A stretch of 64,000 nt of DNA from Heterocephalus glaber (GCF_000247695.1 NW_004624730.1:27813978-27877977); one strand, 5' to 3'. Positions 22,325 to 35,591 are shown, numbered from the stretch's first letter. The notes: generated by a model not told the origin, from the letters alone. A program made the numbers and translations.

Positions 22325-22330
22325 TGCATG
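22325..22330 (+). promoter_or_regulatory. RBFOX-type splicing motif (TGCATG) 40 nt downstream of exon 2
   Basis: TGCATG lies 40 nt beyond the exon 2 donor. (U)GCAUG downstream of cassette exons is an established RBFOX binding site that promotes inclusion. It overlaps the 3' arm of a 9-bp hairpin (22305-22313 with 22321-22329), so its accessibility could depend on structure. Function is inferred from position. Confidence 0.5.
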
Positions 22331-22633
22331 AATTGCTTTGCATAAAACTGACCTTTGTTATAAGGGAAAAAATCATGTGGTACTAGCATGGGACAGAGCA
22401 GCAAAATAAACCAAAAGGACAGTTTGTATTTTATATAAACTATAAACATGTTTTTCTGTTCACTGCATTTTATGTACATTATTAATTTTTTAAAAGATTT
22501 GCCTAGTCTATTGAATTTTATGATATGAATTAACTACTTTTATTTTAATACAAAAATTATTATGTAAAATAAACTGCAGTTATTTTAATTTTGTGCTATT
22601 TTACATGATTTCTCTGTAAAAACTACAATAACA

Positions 22634-22720
22634 GGGCCGGGGATTTAGCTCAGTGGTTCCGCCACCTGCCTCGCAAGTGCAACGTCCTGAGTTCGATCCC
22701 TGGTACTAAAAAACCCCCAA
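22634..22720 (+). mobile_element. ID-like SINE downstream of exon 2
   Basis: Plus-strand copy close to the family consensus (GGGCCGGGGATTTAGCTCAG, then GAGTTCGATCCCTGGTAC). It forms an inverted pair with the minus-strand copy about 100 bp further on. Confidence 0.9.
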
Positions 22721-22824
22721 AAAACATAAAACAAAATATTTCACATTGAAAAATTGGAGGAGGAAATTAATTTTTTAAAACATTGGAAGAGGGACAAGAC
22801 CGAGATATCAAAGCAGTCATAGTT

Positions 22825-22918
22825 TCTTTTCTTTTTTTTTTGCAGAACCAGGGATCGAACTCAGGACCTTGTGCTTAGCAGGCAGGCACAGCGCTACTGA
22901 GCTACATCCCTGGCCCTT
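22825..22918 (-). mobile_element. ID-like SINE, antisense, downstream of exon 2
   Basis: Minus-strand copy with a T-rich left end, CCAGGGATCGAACTCAGGAC and TGAGCTACATCCCTGGCCC. CAGTCATAGTTTCT and CAGTCATAGCTTCT flank it as a target duplication. Confidence 0.88.
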
Positions 22919-23711
22919 GACAGTCATAGCTTCTGACTAGAAATTTTGAACACTGAATTTGTTTAGTAGTATTTGGTAGATCTCCATTACTGACTTGTAA
23001 GCCCTTAAAACAGTTGCTTTCTCACAACTGCTGCATAGATTCTGTTAACTTTTAAAAACATAAAGTATTGGAGATCATTTTGGGCAAAAAAAACCATACT
23101 TTGGTTTATCTTTCTGCTTAACACACATTTTAAGTAGTATATGTTCTGTTCGGTTATTTTGCTGATTATTTATTAGTACTATTATCATTCTGTAATAGAA
23201 GGAGCGCAAACTTTTCAAAATTTACACAAAGCTTGTTAGATTCTTTTAACCTTGCCTGGCAATGCATTTGTGTCTTCTGGCGTAGTTTTGGATAACACTC
23301 ATGGGCTCAACTTCATCTCTTTCATTAGAAAAGAGTATTGCATGTACATGTCATACTAAGACGTGGTCTTTATTGCCTAGAAATGATAATACTTTCTTAG
23401 GCTTGATTTGCTTGTGTGTGTCACTAAAGATACTTTCTACCAAAGTATCTCTTAGAATGTATATTCCTTACCAAAAATATGTTTGAATGGTCACTTTTGG
23501 AACAGAAAGTTTAAAATTTATAGTAATAGGTTTATAAAATCAATTTTTAAAGAGTTCTCCTATAGCAGTATAAGTTAATACTATATAGGATATAAATTAT
23601 GCCATGAAACAAGCATGAGGATAGAATATGAGTATTTTGGAGTATGTTCTTTGTATTTTTCCTGAAGAAAAAGGAAAAAAAGCAGTCTGTTTAGAAATGT
23701 AGTCAGAGTAG

Positions 23712-23844
23712 AGCTGGGCGTGGTGGTGCACGCCTGTGATCCCAGCACTGGAGAGGCTAAGGCAGAAGGATCGCCATGAGTTCAAGGCCAGCCGGGGCTA
23801 CAAAGCGAGACTGTCTCAAAAAACCAAAAAAAAAAAAAAAAAAA
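23712..23844 (+). mobile_element. B1-like 7SL-derived SINE
   Basis: Begins GCTGGGCGTGGTGGTGCACG and continues through GTGATCCCAGCACTGG and GAGTTCAAGGCCAGCC to CTCAAAAAA and an A-tail. Related AGAAATGT...CAGAGTAG duplications flank it. Confidence 0.9.
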
Positions 23845-26800
23845 GAAATGTCAGAGTAGTTTTCAAATGAATTTTAATTTGAAAACTTTTAATATTTCAA
23901 CTAACTTTCTTTGGCTACTATATAAATATATTATCTTTGTCAAAACAGTATAAGAAGGCTTGAGTTTTACTTTTCATTATTTGTATCTCATATTAAGACA
24001 GTTCTTTGTTTCATTTTATAAAACAACCATGAAAGTTGACTGATTATTTGATTTTACAGCTAAATACTCCTTACCTGTTTTCTTTCATAGATACCACAAA
24101 CTTTTAAGGTGTCAGAAATGAGGCAGGTTGCTTTATCTGTAGTTTCTGATGGGTTAAAACATATTCTCTTCTTGGAGCCTGTTGTCCAGAGCCAAAAAAG
24201 TTAACAGACGATTTTCTATAGTGTGTTAATACCAAAACAGTCATAATTTACATTGTTGATCAGCCATTCTTTGCTGGAAGTTGTCCTGTTGGTATCAGGG
24301 TGACAGGGCCAACCCAGTGAAACTGACTAATGGCTTCCTTATAAATTTTCAAGTAACCTGTTAAATTTTTAATTGAAAGAAGCAAGTGGCTACCTTTATT
24401 AGTTCTAACAATCTACCATGTCAGTTGCCAAATACCTAGACTTGTTGACAGATGTTATTGGATACGAAAGTATTGTGGTACTGTTTATTCATTGCAGACA
24501 GGTTGAACATTTGTATATGTTAAGCCTTAAAGAAGTACTAGCTGTAATTTCTGACCTTGTTTGTTTTGGATCTTATCAAATTATCTTCCTATAAATTTAG
24601 ATTTTTTAATTGTACTAAATAAGTACTTTACAGGGGTGATCTGGAACCATTCAGGAGTTGAGTGGGCCATAAGTTCCTTACATTATTTATTTTGAGGCAT
24701 AAATTTGCACGTCGGATACCGTATGTAAAGGTTCCTATTTATGAAATCTTAAAATTCACTTGGGGCAGCTTTTAAGCCTCATGCCAGTTTTCATTACACA
24801 TGCCCTAGACTGAGTAAAGATCCTTGGTTTTTCTTTGTTTAGAACTCCCCTCCCCAGGATTCTTTCAGTTTAGCAGATCAAAATGAGTGACTCATATACG
24901 TTTCCCACATTGACTTACAGTTCTCTAGTAGCCCCTTTGTTTCCTTCACTATTTAAATTAGAATTAACAAATAGAGACTGTTTCTGCCTATATTTAGATA
25001 TTCTCTTCTGGATCTATCCAGTGCTTTCCTCATTTATTGCACTAAAATTGAAGCTACTCAAGCCTCCCTTTCCATCTTTATGTAGGTGCTGTCATAGTTT
25101 GCCTTCCCTATTTGTTGACTGCAAAACCCTCAAGGAATCAATCAGTGAAACCATCTTAAAATATAAGGACAGTAAAACTGATAGCTCAGAAATAATCCAG
25201 CCCTTTCTTGGGAAACCCTGTTTATTAAAGTTAGCTTTCTAAGGGATTATCTTAATATGATTTTTAGTGATATCCTAGCATATTTACATTTCAGAGTAGT
25301 TACTTTAAAATTTGACCATTTTAAAAAATTTAACTTCAAAATGTTTTTGGCTTTGTTAAATCTATGGTGATTACCCTCGTAAGTCACTGGGAATCAGAGG
25401 CTTCCTTCGGAGCTTGTTTGTAAAGGCTATGAATAAGAATCTGTAGAAAACAGTTTTGCTCTCTCTTAGATAAGGAGACTAGAGAGAAAAACTTTAATGG
25501 AAGCAATCAGGTAGCTTGTAATAGTTTAACCTTGTTGATAAACACTTGCAGTATGTTTTTTCTTCATGAAGAATTGCATAAATGTAGTTGTGAGAACAAT
25601 AGTTGCAAGGTGCACTATCCCCTTGAGTGTACTTGTCCTTCCTTATGGTAGCAGCAGTACTTATAGAATAATTAATTAGGAAATAGTAGACATGGATTAT
25701 TAAAATGAATGTCTTAAGTTTATGGTAAATCTTTTACTAATTATTTGATGATTTCTCTTAAAATTTTCACAGTGATTACTCACTTTAGAAATTATTGGAT
25801 AAAATGTGTTCTTAAATAACCTCAAATATTTAGTGTGAAAAAAACTTACTTTCTATCATTTATCCTATGAGATTTTTTTTTTGAAACCAGAAATAAATTA
25901 GAACTAAGCTGCTTTTGTCAGTGCCATGGGTATTGTATCAGATAATTTGTTTTGTTCATCCTTTAAGAAGCTTGAGTTCATCATTAACCAAATGATAATG
26001 CAAATAGTGACATATTTCACAACTTGGCAAATCTAATTTTTGAATGCTGAATATTTAAATATAACTTGTACCAGAAGAGTATATACCATTTATTAGTGTA
26101 CAAACTGAAAACATCTGGGCAACCAGCACCAAAATCATGACACCTTCATGGCCTCTCATGCTCCCTTTTAGTCAATTCTCTGCCTGTCCTAAGTTCTATG
26201 TTATGTAAGTAGAGTCTTGCACTATCTATTGTGTGTCTGGCTTCTTTTATACAGTATTATGTTTCAGATTCATCCCTGTGTTGATCTGAACTAGATAATT
26301 TTAAGGAATCACTGTGCAGGGGTACTTGTTTGAGATTGTTGCTGATAAATGTTCTCTTATTAAGTACCTTGAGAGTATACATCCAAACTATTTTGTAGCC
26401 AACCCAAATGTAGTCCTTAATAATTTATATCTAGTACTTAAGTATTTTTCTGATTACATTCTAGCCTATTCTACTTAAGGACATCTAGTAGAGAATAATA
26501 CCAAAAGACAAAAATTAGGGAACAGGATTGTTAATGACTTTTTTAGACTATTTCCTCTCTTGCTCCCTCCCTCTTTACTTCTCCGTATTACTTTAAATAA
26601 TTTTAGAATTAAAAATTGAAAAAACAGGGCTGAAGTTTCCTGTATACTCTCCACTTAGCTTTTTCTAATGAACAAATATCTAAGATACCAAGTCTGGTAT
26701 TAATAGATGTGGAGATGCAGTTAACTAAGGATGCTTTCAGATTTCCAGCTTTTTTTGCAATACTGATGGTTGGTACACTCACAGGACTCTTTTGTATCAC

Positions 26801-27748
26801 AATTTATGACTATTTTTGTCAGTAGTTTAATCTGTGGTTTATATGTTGAGAGTGGGCCAAGGTAGGATGGACAAATAATGCTACTTTGAGGATCAGGCAC
26901 ATGTTACATATATAAAGCTTATTCTTGGAACCCAGAGTTAAATGAAGATCTAAGGACCTGCTTATAAAATGTTCAGATTACATTAAACTAGGCAAGTGAT
27001 AGTTATTACAGGTTGACAGCACTTAACAAATTTATGGACTGATGCATATACAGAAATAGAGAAATTAAAAGAACTTGAATGGAAATCGAGGGAAGTAAAA
27101 ACCTATATTGAGTAGGTATAGTAAAAATATACCCAAATGTGTTAGTTGATTACATTTTATAGTACTTACAAGCAAGTGACAGGCCTTCAAAAGAAACAAA
27201 AAACTAATATAATTTTAGGCACTGTTGGTAAAACTAAACAAGACAAGATAATGACAGACCTCTGATATCATATTACTGTGGGATAGTTCCAAATACAAAA
27301 CTAACAAGAGAACCTATGTTCTTTAAATTCTACCGCACAGCCAGGTAGGGGTTGTTAACAGGCAGGATTGAACTTACTGAAAGTAAATGAGCCTCCTAGG
27401 AAATTAGTCTTGTCTTCACAAACAGTAATAAAATTGTCTTCATGTCTATTAATTGAGGATGTTGACTCTGAGTGAGGTTTAGATTAAGCTCCTTTACTTC
27501 ATTGTTGGCCTTGTTTATCAGCAAACCTTAAAGAGCTGTGTATTTGCTTAAAAAATGGCAGGCTAGCCAACTATTCAGCTGTAAGTTGTCCTAAATGAGA
27601 AAACCAGTGGAACTTGAGGGATGGAGCGGGTCAGGGAGTGACAGCAAGCTTCTTTGGGAGTGAGAATTCCCATAGGTGATGGTGGTAAATGAAGCCAGCA
27701 TAAATAATGTAGGCAGCAGCAGCAGCATCTTAAAAACTAGTCAAATCT

Positions 27749-27839
27749 GGGCTGGGGATTTAGCTCAGTGGTTCCACCGCCTGCCTAGCAAGCACAAGGT
27801 CCTGAGTCCGATCCCAGGTACCAAAAAAAAAAAAAAAAA
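27749..27839 (+). mobile_element. ID-like SINE (first of same-site pair)
   Basis: Plus-strand copy, GGGCTGGGGATTTAGCTCAG to a long A-tail. It lies between the first and second of three copies of AACTAGTCAAATC. Confidence 0.9.
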
Positions 27840-27853
27840 AACTAGTCAAATCT

Positions 27854-27949
27854 AGGGGCCAGGGATTTAGATCAGTGGTTCGGCCACTTGCCTCACAACC
27901 TTAAGGACCGGAGTTCAATCCCTGGTACCAAAAGAAACAAAAACAAAAA
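27854..27949 (+). mobile_element. ID-like SINE (second of same-site pair)
   Basis: Plus-strand copy, more diverged (GGGCCAGGGATTTAGATCAG), with an A-rich, interrupted tail. It lies between the second and third copies of the same 13-bp target sequence. Confidence 0.9.
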
Positions 27950-28379
27950 AACTAGTCAAATCATTCTGTTTTGCCAGACAAGTAAAATAACTTGTTGAGA
28001 AAAGAGTAGCTCATATGTTACCAACTGACTTCAGAATTTAAGAAAATTAATAATTTCATTCAAAAATCGGACTGTGCATACCTGGCCATCAGTCTAGATC
28101 ATAATGATAGGAAAATAATACCTTGAAAATTTTAAAACCACATGGTTATGAAATTGATGCTCTTGGAGTATAAATTAAATACTTGTGTATGTAGAAGTAA
28201 GAGCATTATGTAGAAAGGAAATACCCTCGTATGTAGAGTGTAGTGAATGTAGATTATTGGGGTGCTAGTGAAAGTTGAAAGAAGGCCACATGAAACTTCA
28301 AAAACCATGCCTGCAGTGTTCAGAAAAGCTACTTGGGAATTTCAGTAAAGTATTAGAGAATTGGTCCTATTATGAAGTG

Positions 28380-28700
28380 TAGTCAGCCCTCTGTATTCAC
28401 AGACAGGCTCTGCATCCTAGGATTCAGCCAACCTCAGATAGAGTATTTTTTTTTAACTGCATTATAGATTTTTTTTTTCTGCCATCTTTCCCTAAACAAT
28501 ATAGTATGATAAGTATTCACATACCACTAATACTGTGTTAGGTATTACAATAACCTGGGGATGATTTAAAGAATACAAGACAGTGGGCATAGCCTATACG
28601 CAAATACAGTGCCATTTTGCATAAGAATTTGACTATGGATTTTGGCATTCACAGAATGTCCTGGAACCAGTACCCTGAGACACCCAAGGGAGGACTCTAG
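28380..28700. mobile_element. Tigger-like (pogo family) MITE
   Basis: Starts TAGTCAGCCCTCTGTATTCA and ends with the inverse-like GGGAGGACTCTA, flanked by TA. Interior stretches such as TTAGGTATTACAATAACCTG and GGATTTTGGCATTCACAG resemble Tigger-derived non-autonomous elements known in mammals. It is about 320 bp and non-coding. The subfamily name was not determined. Confidence 0.65.
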
Positions 28701-28969
28701 TCTTTGGGACATTATTGTCCCAGATTATAGACATTTGACATTAAAGGGAGTTGCATTTTAAGTGCTTCTTTTGAGATCACTTTTTCTAACTCAAAGAACT
28801 AATGCCTTAGCATTTCACTTCTGTATTACAGTTCAGAATGAAGCTAAGGGGAAAAAAACTAAGAAATTTGCTATTATTTGACTCAGTAAGTTCATTGACT
28901 CCTATAAGTCAACATTGGAAGGAATAAGATTAATAAAACTCAGTACCTATTTTGAAGGAACGTGGTCTT

Positions 28970-29370
28970 AATATGGGAAAAGACAGATAAATACATCATG
29001 TGATTGAAAGTAATAACTACCATATAAAATTCAAGCACTTTATGCCTCTCAAGGGTAGCTAGGGGGATTGGTCAAAATTTCTTCAGGAAGTGGCTTTTTG
29101 AGTTGGAAACAGAAAGGTGGGTTAAATTTGGTCTTGCAGAGCTAAAGAATTGAGGCAAAGAGGGTAGTCCAGGTAGAGGAAATTCTGTTAACCATTCTGA
29201 AAACACATAGTAATTGCTATGAGGATAGTTAAGTTTTGTTGGTGCTTCATATACTGGACTGAAGACAATAGAGAAGAGAAGCTGGATTGGATAGGGATCA
29301 AAAAAATACTAGAGAGCCACTGAAGACCTAAATTAGTCAGTGGTGATGAGGAAAGAATGATGATGAGAAG
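28970..29370 (+). repeat. Degenerate L2-like LINE relic
   Basis: Low-similarity motifs recall an ancient interspersed LINE (CTTCAGGAAGTGGCTTTTTG, AGAGCCACTGAAGACC). It has no frame and is a tentative assignment. Confidence 0.3.
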
Positions 29371-32300
29371 GTAGGAATTACAAGATTTTATAACTCATTG
29401 GGTATAATAGGGACACACTCAAATTTGCCTTCTAAGTGTCAGAAACCTAGTTGAGGGAATACTGGTACTGTTAGGAAACATTAGTGAAAGAATTATTTTG
29501 GAAAGTAGTATTTTGTTGTTTTTGGCTATTTGATAGATAATTTGAGAGGCTAGTAGAAAAAATGAAAGGGAAAATATTTAGGATACAGTTGGTTGCCCCC
29601 AGTGTCCCCCTTTTCTCTGTTAAAAAATAATTTCTGACCATTCCAGAAGCAAGCAAGCATTTATCGTGGTTAACAATTTCTCAGAACAGTATAGTGAGCT
29701 TTTTTGAACAGCAGGGTGAAATTGTGCCCACCACTCAGTATTTTGTTTTACTGTGAATATAAATTTCTCATAAAAGAAAGTGAGCTAAATGATAAACATA
29801 AGCCTAGTTCTTGCTGAACTGTAAGAACTTCTGAATATCACATTCTCTATTAAATGGGATTTTTCCATTTCACAAATTGAAAAAGATTAAAATGATTAAA
29901 AAAACATAGGAAATGTTCCAAAGTTTTATATGCGTTGCCAAAGCGAGCACTGGAAATGTTCCAAAGTTGTGATAGCAATATTGTCAGTTTTTCAAGATTG
30001 ATACATTAGTATCACTTTGTAAGTAAATACTGATTTTAGTAAAATTTCCAATTTTAAATGTTAAAGGATATCTAATTAATCTTCATTCATCTCTAAGTAC
30101 TTTACCCAGTTTCATTTCAGATTTTTGGAATTTTGCCTTTTGAAATTTAATGATTGAAACCCTTCAGATATGACCCTTGTACTTGGTTACATCTAATTTT
30201 AAAGTGCATGCTCAGAAAAAATTAGAAATAGAAGTTTCATAATTTAAAATATACACAGCTCTTAGCCCTAGACTTAACATACAGTGGTATAATGCATATA
30301 CCTTTAATTTTTTTTAAAATGCTCCATAATAAAACACTGATTTTGCTTTATATGGCTGGCTTAATTTTGTGTTACAAAGACTTTCAGGCATTTATAACAA
30401 CAATGCTGTTTGCGGGCAGGCCCTTTAACAAAGGGTCCAGCAGTCTGACCTTTAAATGACCAGTTCATAAAAGCCTTTGCAAACAAGCAAATTACCAGCA
30501 TTATTGATGCATATTTCAGGAAGCATCTGCTTTACTAAATGACTGCATGTTGTATCTTCTCATGGGAGCTATCCCACAAAAAAGTAAATCATTAAAAATA
30601 AATATTTTTAAGAATTGTGTTAGTATTTTGGTTGATAGGAGATAAGAATTACATGAAAACTTCCTGTAGACATTTGGTAGTATATTAATGAAATGACTAC
30701 AACTTTAAACTGTTACTTACCTGATAGATATGGATTTTTGCCTTCACCAGGTGATTTTATTATAAGGCTGTATTTTTTAAAAAGACAAAATAAATTTGTA
30801 TGAGTTTATTGAAGTCAAATGTGTTGTGAAATTACATTTGGAAAAGACCATGTATAAATAGAAAAGTTTAATTGAAAGTTAAAACCTATAACAGCATATT
30901 TGGATCAAATATCTTTTTAAGATAGCTGCAGAGTTTCCTTTACAATGCTGGCTTTGATTTTCTAGGCCTTGCACAAATTGATTTTCCTCTATAATGGCCT
31001 CTTTCTCTCTCCCATCCCTACTCCATTACATCATTTTATTTAGGAGTAAATTTAGGCAAAACTATGCCTATAAATATAGGTTGCCTTTTCTGTGGATTAC
31101 TGGCGACTAAAAGTGTATATGTGGGCATTCTTATCAGACAAAATGTTATTAATGATACTACTCAGGGATTAAAATAGATACTGAAGTTTTCTGGTAAAAA
31201 TTTTAATAAATGGTAGATGATATTCTTAAGTAATTTTTGCCATTATTAGCCCTCCCTATCCCCCATTTTCTTCCATGCCCATACTCAGATGAGCAGTAGG
31301 ACCGCTGCTGAGTAGGATATATTATTATGTCAATTATGGACAACACATGACAAATTTATTCTTACCAGCATAATTGGGCATTGTGGAGACAGACAGAGAT
31401 TTAAAAATTGAATGCTGTCTTAAGCATTTCAGTGATTCATATGGATTATTACTTATCTAGCCACCCGTGCTATAAGTCTAAAAATTCATAAATGAATGTA
31501 GACCAAATAGTAGAACTCAACTGCTATTCTGTAGGGCTACAAAACTGTCTATACAGGTTATATGGTGTTAAATCATAATTTCTGGATCATGATCTTAAAC
31601 CTTCAGTTGGTTCCATTTCTACTTGACTCTTCATTAAAAGTATTCCTGATGGCCTAAAAATCCATGTTGAAATTTAAAGTTTGAAGTATCCAAATCAAAT
31701 ACGGAATTATTTTACATTTAACAGATAAAGTACAAAATATCAGTTGTGTGATCATGGTAAAACAAAAATTTTGCTATAAAAGATTTTTAAAGGCTATTTG
31801 ATTAAAACACTTATTTACTTAAACTCTTTGCTAGAATTTTTTTTAGAATTCAGCATCGGAGGAGGAATGTGACATAATAATGATCGAAAGCCGAAAGTTT
31901 AAAAGTTGTGGTGCCCTCACATGGTTGGAGGGTTATTCTAGCTTCTAAGGACTGAATGTTGTCCACAAGAGTGTCTCATCAGGTCATAAATTGGTAAGAC
32001 TTAATGGATTAGATTTTATGTATTATACCTGATGTTATTGTATTGAGATGACTATTTATGAACAAAATGAGCACATTGTATAACTAAGAGTATAGTATTA
32101 AATATAAGTTAAACTTGGAATTTTAAATACTTGGAGTATGTAATCTTTTCAGTCTCATGAGGCTCAAGGCCATATCTTTGCTGCGGTGTTTAATAAATAC
32201 ATCCATTTTAAAAGAAAGTGAAATCCTGTGTTACAAATATTGCTATCGCGTCTGCTATAGATGCTTACAGCATAGTGAAGAGTCTCAGATATTTTCTAAT

Positions 32301-33589
32301 TACTGTTCCAGGAGATATTTCAGAAATAATATATCTTCTTAAAAAATAACCATTTTCTTTATAAAATATAGTTTAATTGTATTGCTTTGGGGATTTTACT
32401 TTCTTGATACTAGATATTTTTCTTCTTAATATTTCTAAAATAAAACCAAAATTTTTTTCTCAGTTTTTTCATTGAGAACTAATAAAATGCAGTATCACAT
32501 GAAAGTATTTTAGAAATTAATATACATTTTTGTATGCCCTGAAAATTAATTCCATTTGTAATTATATTCAGCTTAGAAAAAAATTTAATTCATTTTGTGT
32601 ACTTTCTTATTTTTCTTTGTTTTATACAATTGTATTTTTTGGTGAGGGAGCAGGCTCTTAGACTTGTAGAATTTAGCTCATAATAAGATCTTAAAATCTT
32701 TAATCTGAAGATCATATAATACAGTAAGAAAAAGAGTCTGGGTTGTTTTATGTCCAACACATACAGTTGTAGAATGAATATTCTTATTAAAATATAGCAC
32801 ACATGCCCTGCAAGCCTTATCAAAAATTATTTGAGGTTACATATTTTCCAAAAGGTATGAGTTGGTAGCAACTAAACAGGCCACTCTTATCTATTTCCAA
32901 CTTTACCTTTAAGCAGAGATGTACTATTCTCTCCCTTGTACAAATTCATACCCATTCTGTCTTTTGAATAATATTCTAAATTGTTTGTGATATGGTGTTC
33001 TGTAACTTCATGTTCATCATATTCTATAAACTTAAGTTTCTTAAAACTAGTAATTGCTATCATTGGTAGCCTGGAAGGAAATAAACTATTAATAATTGTT
33101 TCTTGTTTTATATACTTTTCTGTTTTCATTTTCTGTAATCTACGTAACACTGATAATCAGGAAAATAATTTTTAATTTCTATGGTGTAGAATATTCATAT
33201 TTAATAGTAAGGGCTTCAGAGGACTATGAACTTTGTGGAATTTGAAGTAGAATATTTTTGTACTTTCATTTCTGTGAAAGGTCCAAAGCATTTGTCAGAT
33301 TTTTCAAAAGTTACTATTAGCTAGTAAATGTTTTGTTTATAAAATGACAAGCCTTGTTAAGCACTTAAGTGGCTTATAAGAATCTTTTATCAAGTACATT
33401 GATCCTATTGATCTTTACAAATACTTACTCAAGACTCCCTTATTATAAGTTACCATTAGAATGATGGGATGGGACAAATCAGAACCTGCCTGCTTTTAGT
33501 TTAGGAATTTGATACTGTCATTGGCTGTATTTAAGTGTTGGTTGGATTTCTCCACGAAATAGTTGTGTTTTTTGCTACAGAATAATTAC

Positions 33590-33825
33590 ACATTATTGGG
33601 CACTGTACTATTTTTGGCACATCATCTTATTTAATATTCAGAAGTCATGATTATATAGGTGCTATCAATATCCTTAGTTTACAGAGAAGGAAATAAAAAA
33701 CTTAGAGAAGTTAAGTAACTTGATGAAGTCATATAGCCATTGAATGATGATAGAGTTAGAATTGAAGTCTGGCTTTCTAACTGGCATATGAGCTCTCAAT
33801 CAGTGTGCTGGTTACAGAGTAACCC
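33590..33825 (+). repeat. MIR SINE relic
   Basis: Contains the MIR-like sequence GCACTGTACTATTTTTGGC, TTACAGAGAAGGAAATAAAA and TAAGTAACTTGATGAAGTCA, followed by CAGTGTGCTGG. It is ancient. Confidence 0.6.
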
Positions 33826-35275
33826 AAGAAAACTTTAAGGATAAGTTAAAGGACACTCTTAGATTGTTTGAATCTGTGGTTACATAAATTTGATTTGCTT
33901 TGAAAATAAGTAGCAATGGATCATCTTCTCTTACAAAAATCATCTTTTGAAGCATTTAACAAAAGTTTTAAGTTATTGTCCTAAATTATTTCTTATATTA
34001 GCAAGTAAATTCTGTTCAAATTTAATGCTTATGATTATAAGCAAATGCATTTGTAGTCTATATACATATATTTTTTTAAAAGAAAAGTCTTGGTGCTCAT
34101 TAGAATAATATTGTATTAAGTGTAACCATTAAAGAGCTTGCCCTGTAATACTTAAGATTTATAAATAGCAAACACTAAGAGATATTTTAAAAAGATTCTC
34201 TAACTACAAATGATTCTTGGGATAAGGGGGAACTATCATATGTAAAACTCTCTACCCTACTCAGTGCTTCGTGAGAATTTCTCACTTGCCCTTAGTAGTG
34301 AATAATTCTATTGAGAAACTTTTACGCCTACTTTTAAAGTATTAGGCAAATTTTATTGGTACATGAATTTTTTATTCATATACTTTTGGTTGTTTAATTT
34401 TACTTTCAGATGAGCTTCAGACCTTAGTCTTTTCCCTGTTTTTAAGTGTTTACAAGAAAATTCCTCTGTGTTTAAATATTGCTTGACGTTAAATCCACAT
34501 ACTGCTTTAAAACAAGAACAAGTTAAAAAACCTTAAGAATTTGTTGAATTGACACTGCAGATCATATCAATTATAAACTAGTTCTTTATTGGCATGGTTA
34601 GAAATGTATATACAACTTCATAGGTCATCAGAATATGGAAATTCTAAGAGTTTTATTTTTGATAATACATTTATACCTCCAACTTCTTTAGTAGCAATAT
34701 ATGTGCTCTCTCAAAATTAAGTTTGGACAGTAGAATAAGAACAATCACACCTAATCCAAGTTTTTAACACAGTTATTATTTTAGTGCTTACATATTCCCT
34801 TCCAGATTTTGAGTGTATAAAGATATATATGTTAATATGAAATTGTAGTTGATAAGTAGCTTTTCAATAGTTTTTAAACTATGCAATTAAAAACTAAAGC
34901 TAATACTGACATTAATAAATTTTGAATTTTGGACTGATATTTGATTGACATCTGATACTATCCTTTTCCGTTTTTCTTCCTGCCTCACAGATAGTTTCTT
35001 CTCAGACCCTCAAGCATTTCCTTCTTTCTGTCATCCTAAATATTGGAATCCTCAGGATGCTGTCTGGACTCTCCTATTTTCTTGATTCTATTAAGATGAT
35101 GTGGACTGGTGCCTCCACCCTGTGACATTTCTTCTTGCATTCAAATTCCTTTCATTTCTCATCACAAAGGGGTTCAGAGTTCTCAGCCTTGGTTGGTGGA
35201 TTTTTCCTTAGAACCTAATTAATGATTGTTTGGAAACTCCCGCAGTTTCTCAAAAACCGCAGATAACCTCCACAG

Positions 35276-35304
35276 TTTTTGTTTTTGTTTTTGTTTTTGT
35301 TTTG
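35276..35304. repeat. (TTTTTG)n microsatellite
   Basis: About five units of a hexanucleotide GTTTTT run in intron 2, next to a run of unassigned sequence. Confidence 0.9.
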
Positions 35305-35501
35305 GTCAGGAGGTTTGCAAGTAGCGTTATTCAGTTCTCCTTACTGCTGATTGGCTGGTGCCCTGTAACCATCTCAGGCTGTTGCATCAGCATTCCTGCA
35401 TTGTAATGGGTCACTGTATAGTGTGTACCTATCTGTAGTGTTCTCTTTCTTCTTCTTAAAGCCCTAAAATCCATGTGATGCCATCAAAATGCCCTGCACC
35501 A

Positions 35502-35591
35502 GGGCCAGGGATTTAGCTCAGTGGTTCTGCCGCTTGCCTCACAAGCACAAGGAACCGAGTTCAATCCTTGGTACCAAAAAAAAAAAAAAAA
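35502..35591 (+). mobile_element. ID-like SINE
   Basis: Plus-strand copy with a clean A-tail. AATGCCCTGCACC is duplicated at 35488-35500 and just after the tail. Confidence 0.92.

Noticed and set aside
24883..25242. 119-codon frame in intron 2
   Set aside because: There is no domain, no splice context and no family resemblance. The length is within chance expectation over 64 kb in six frames.
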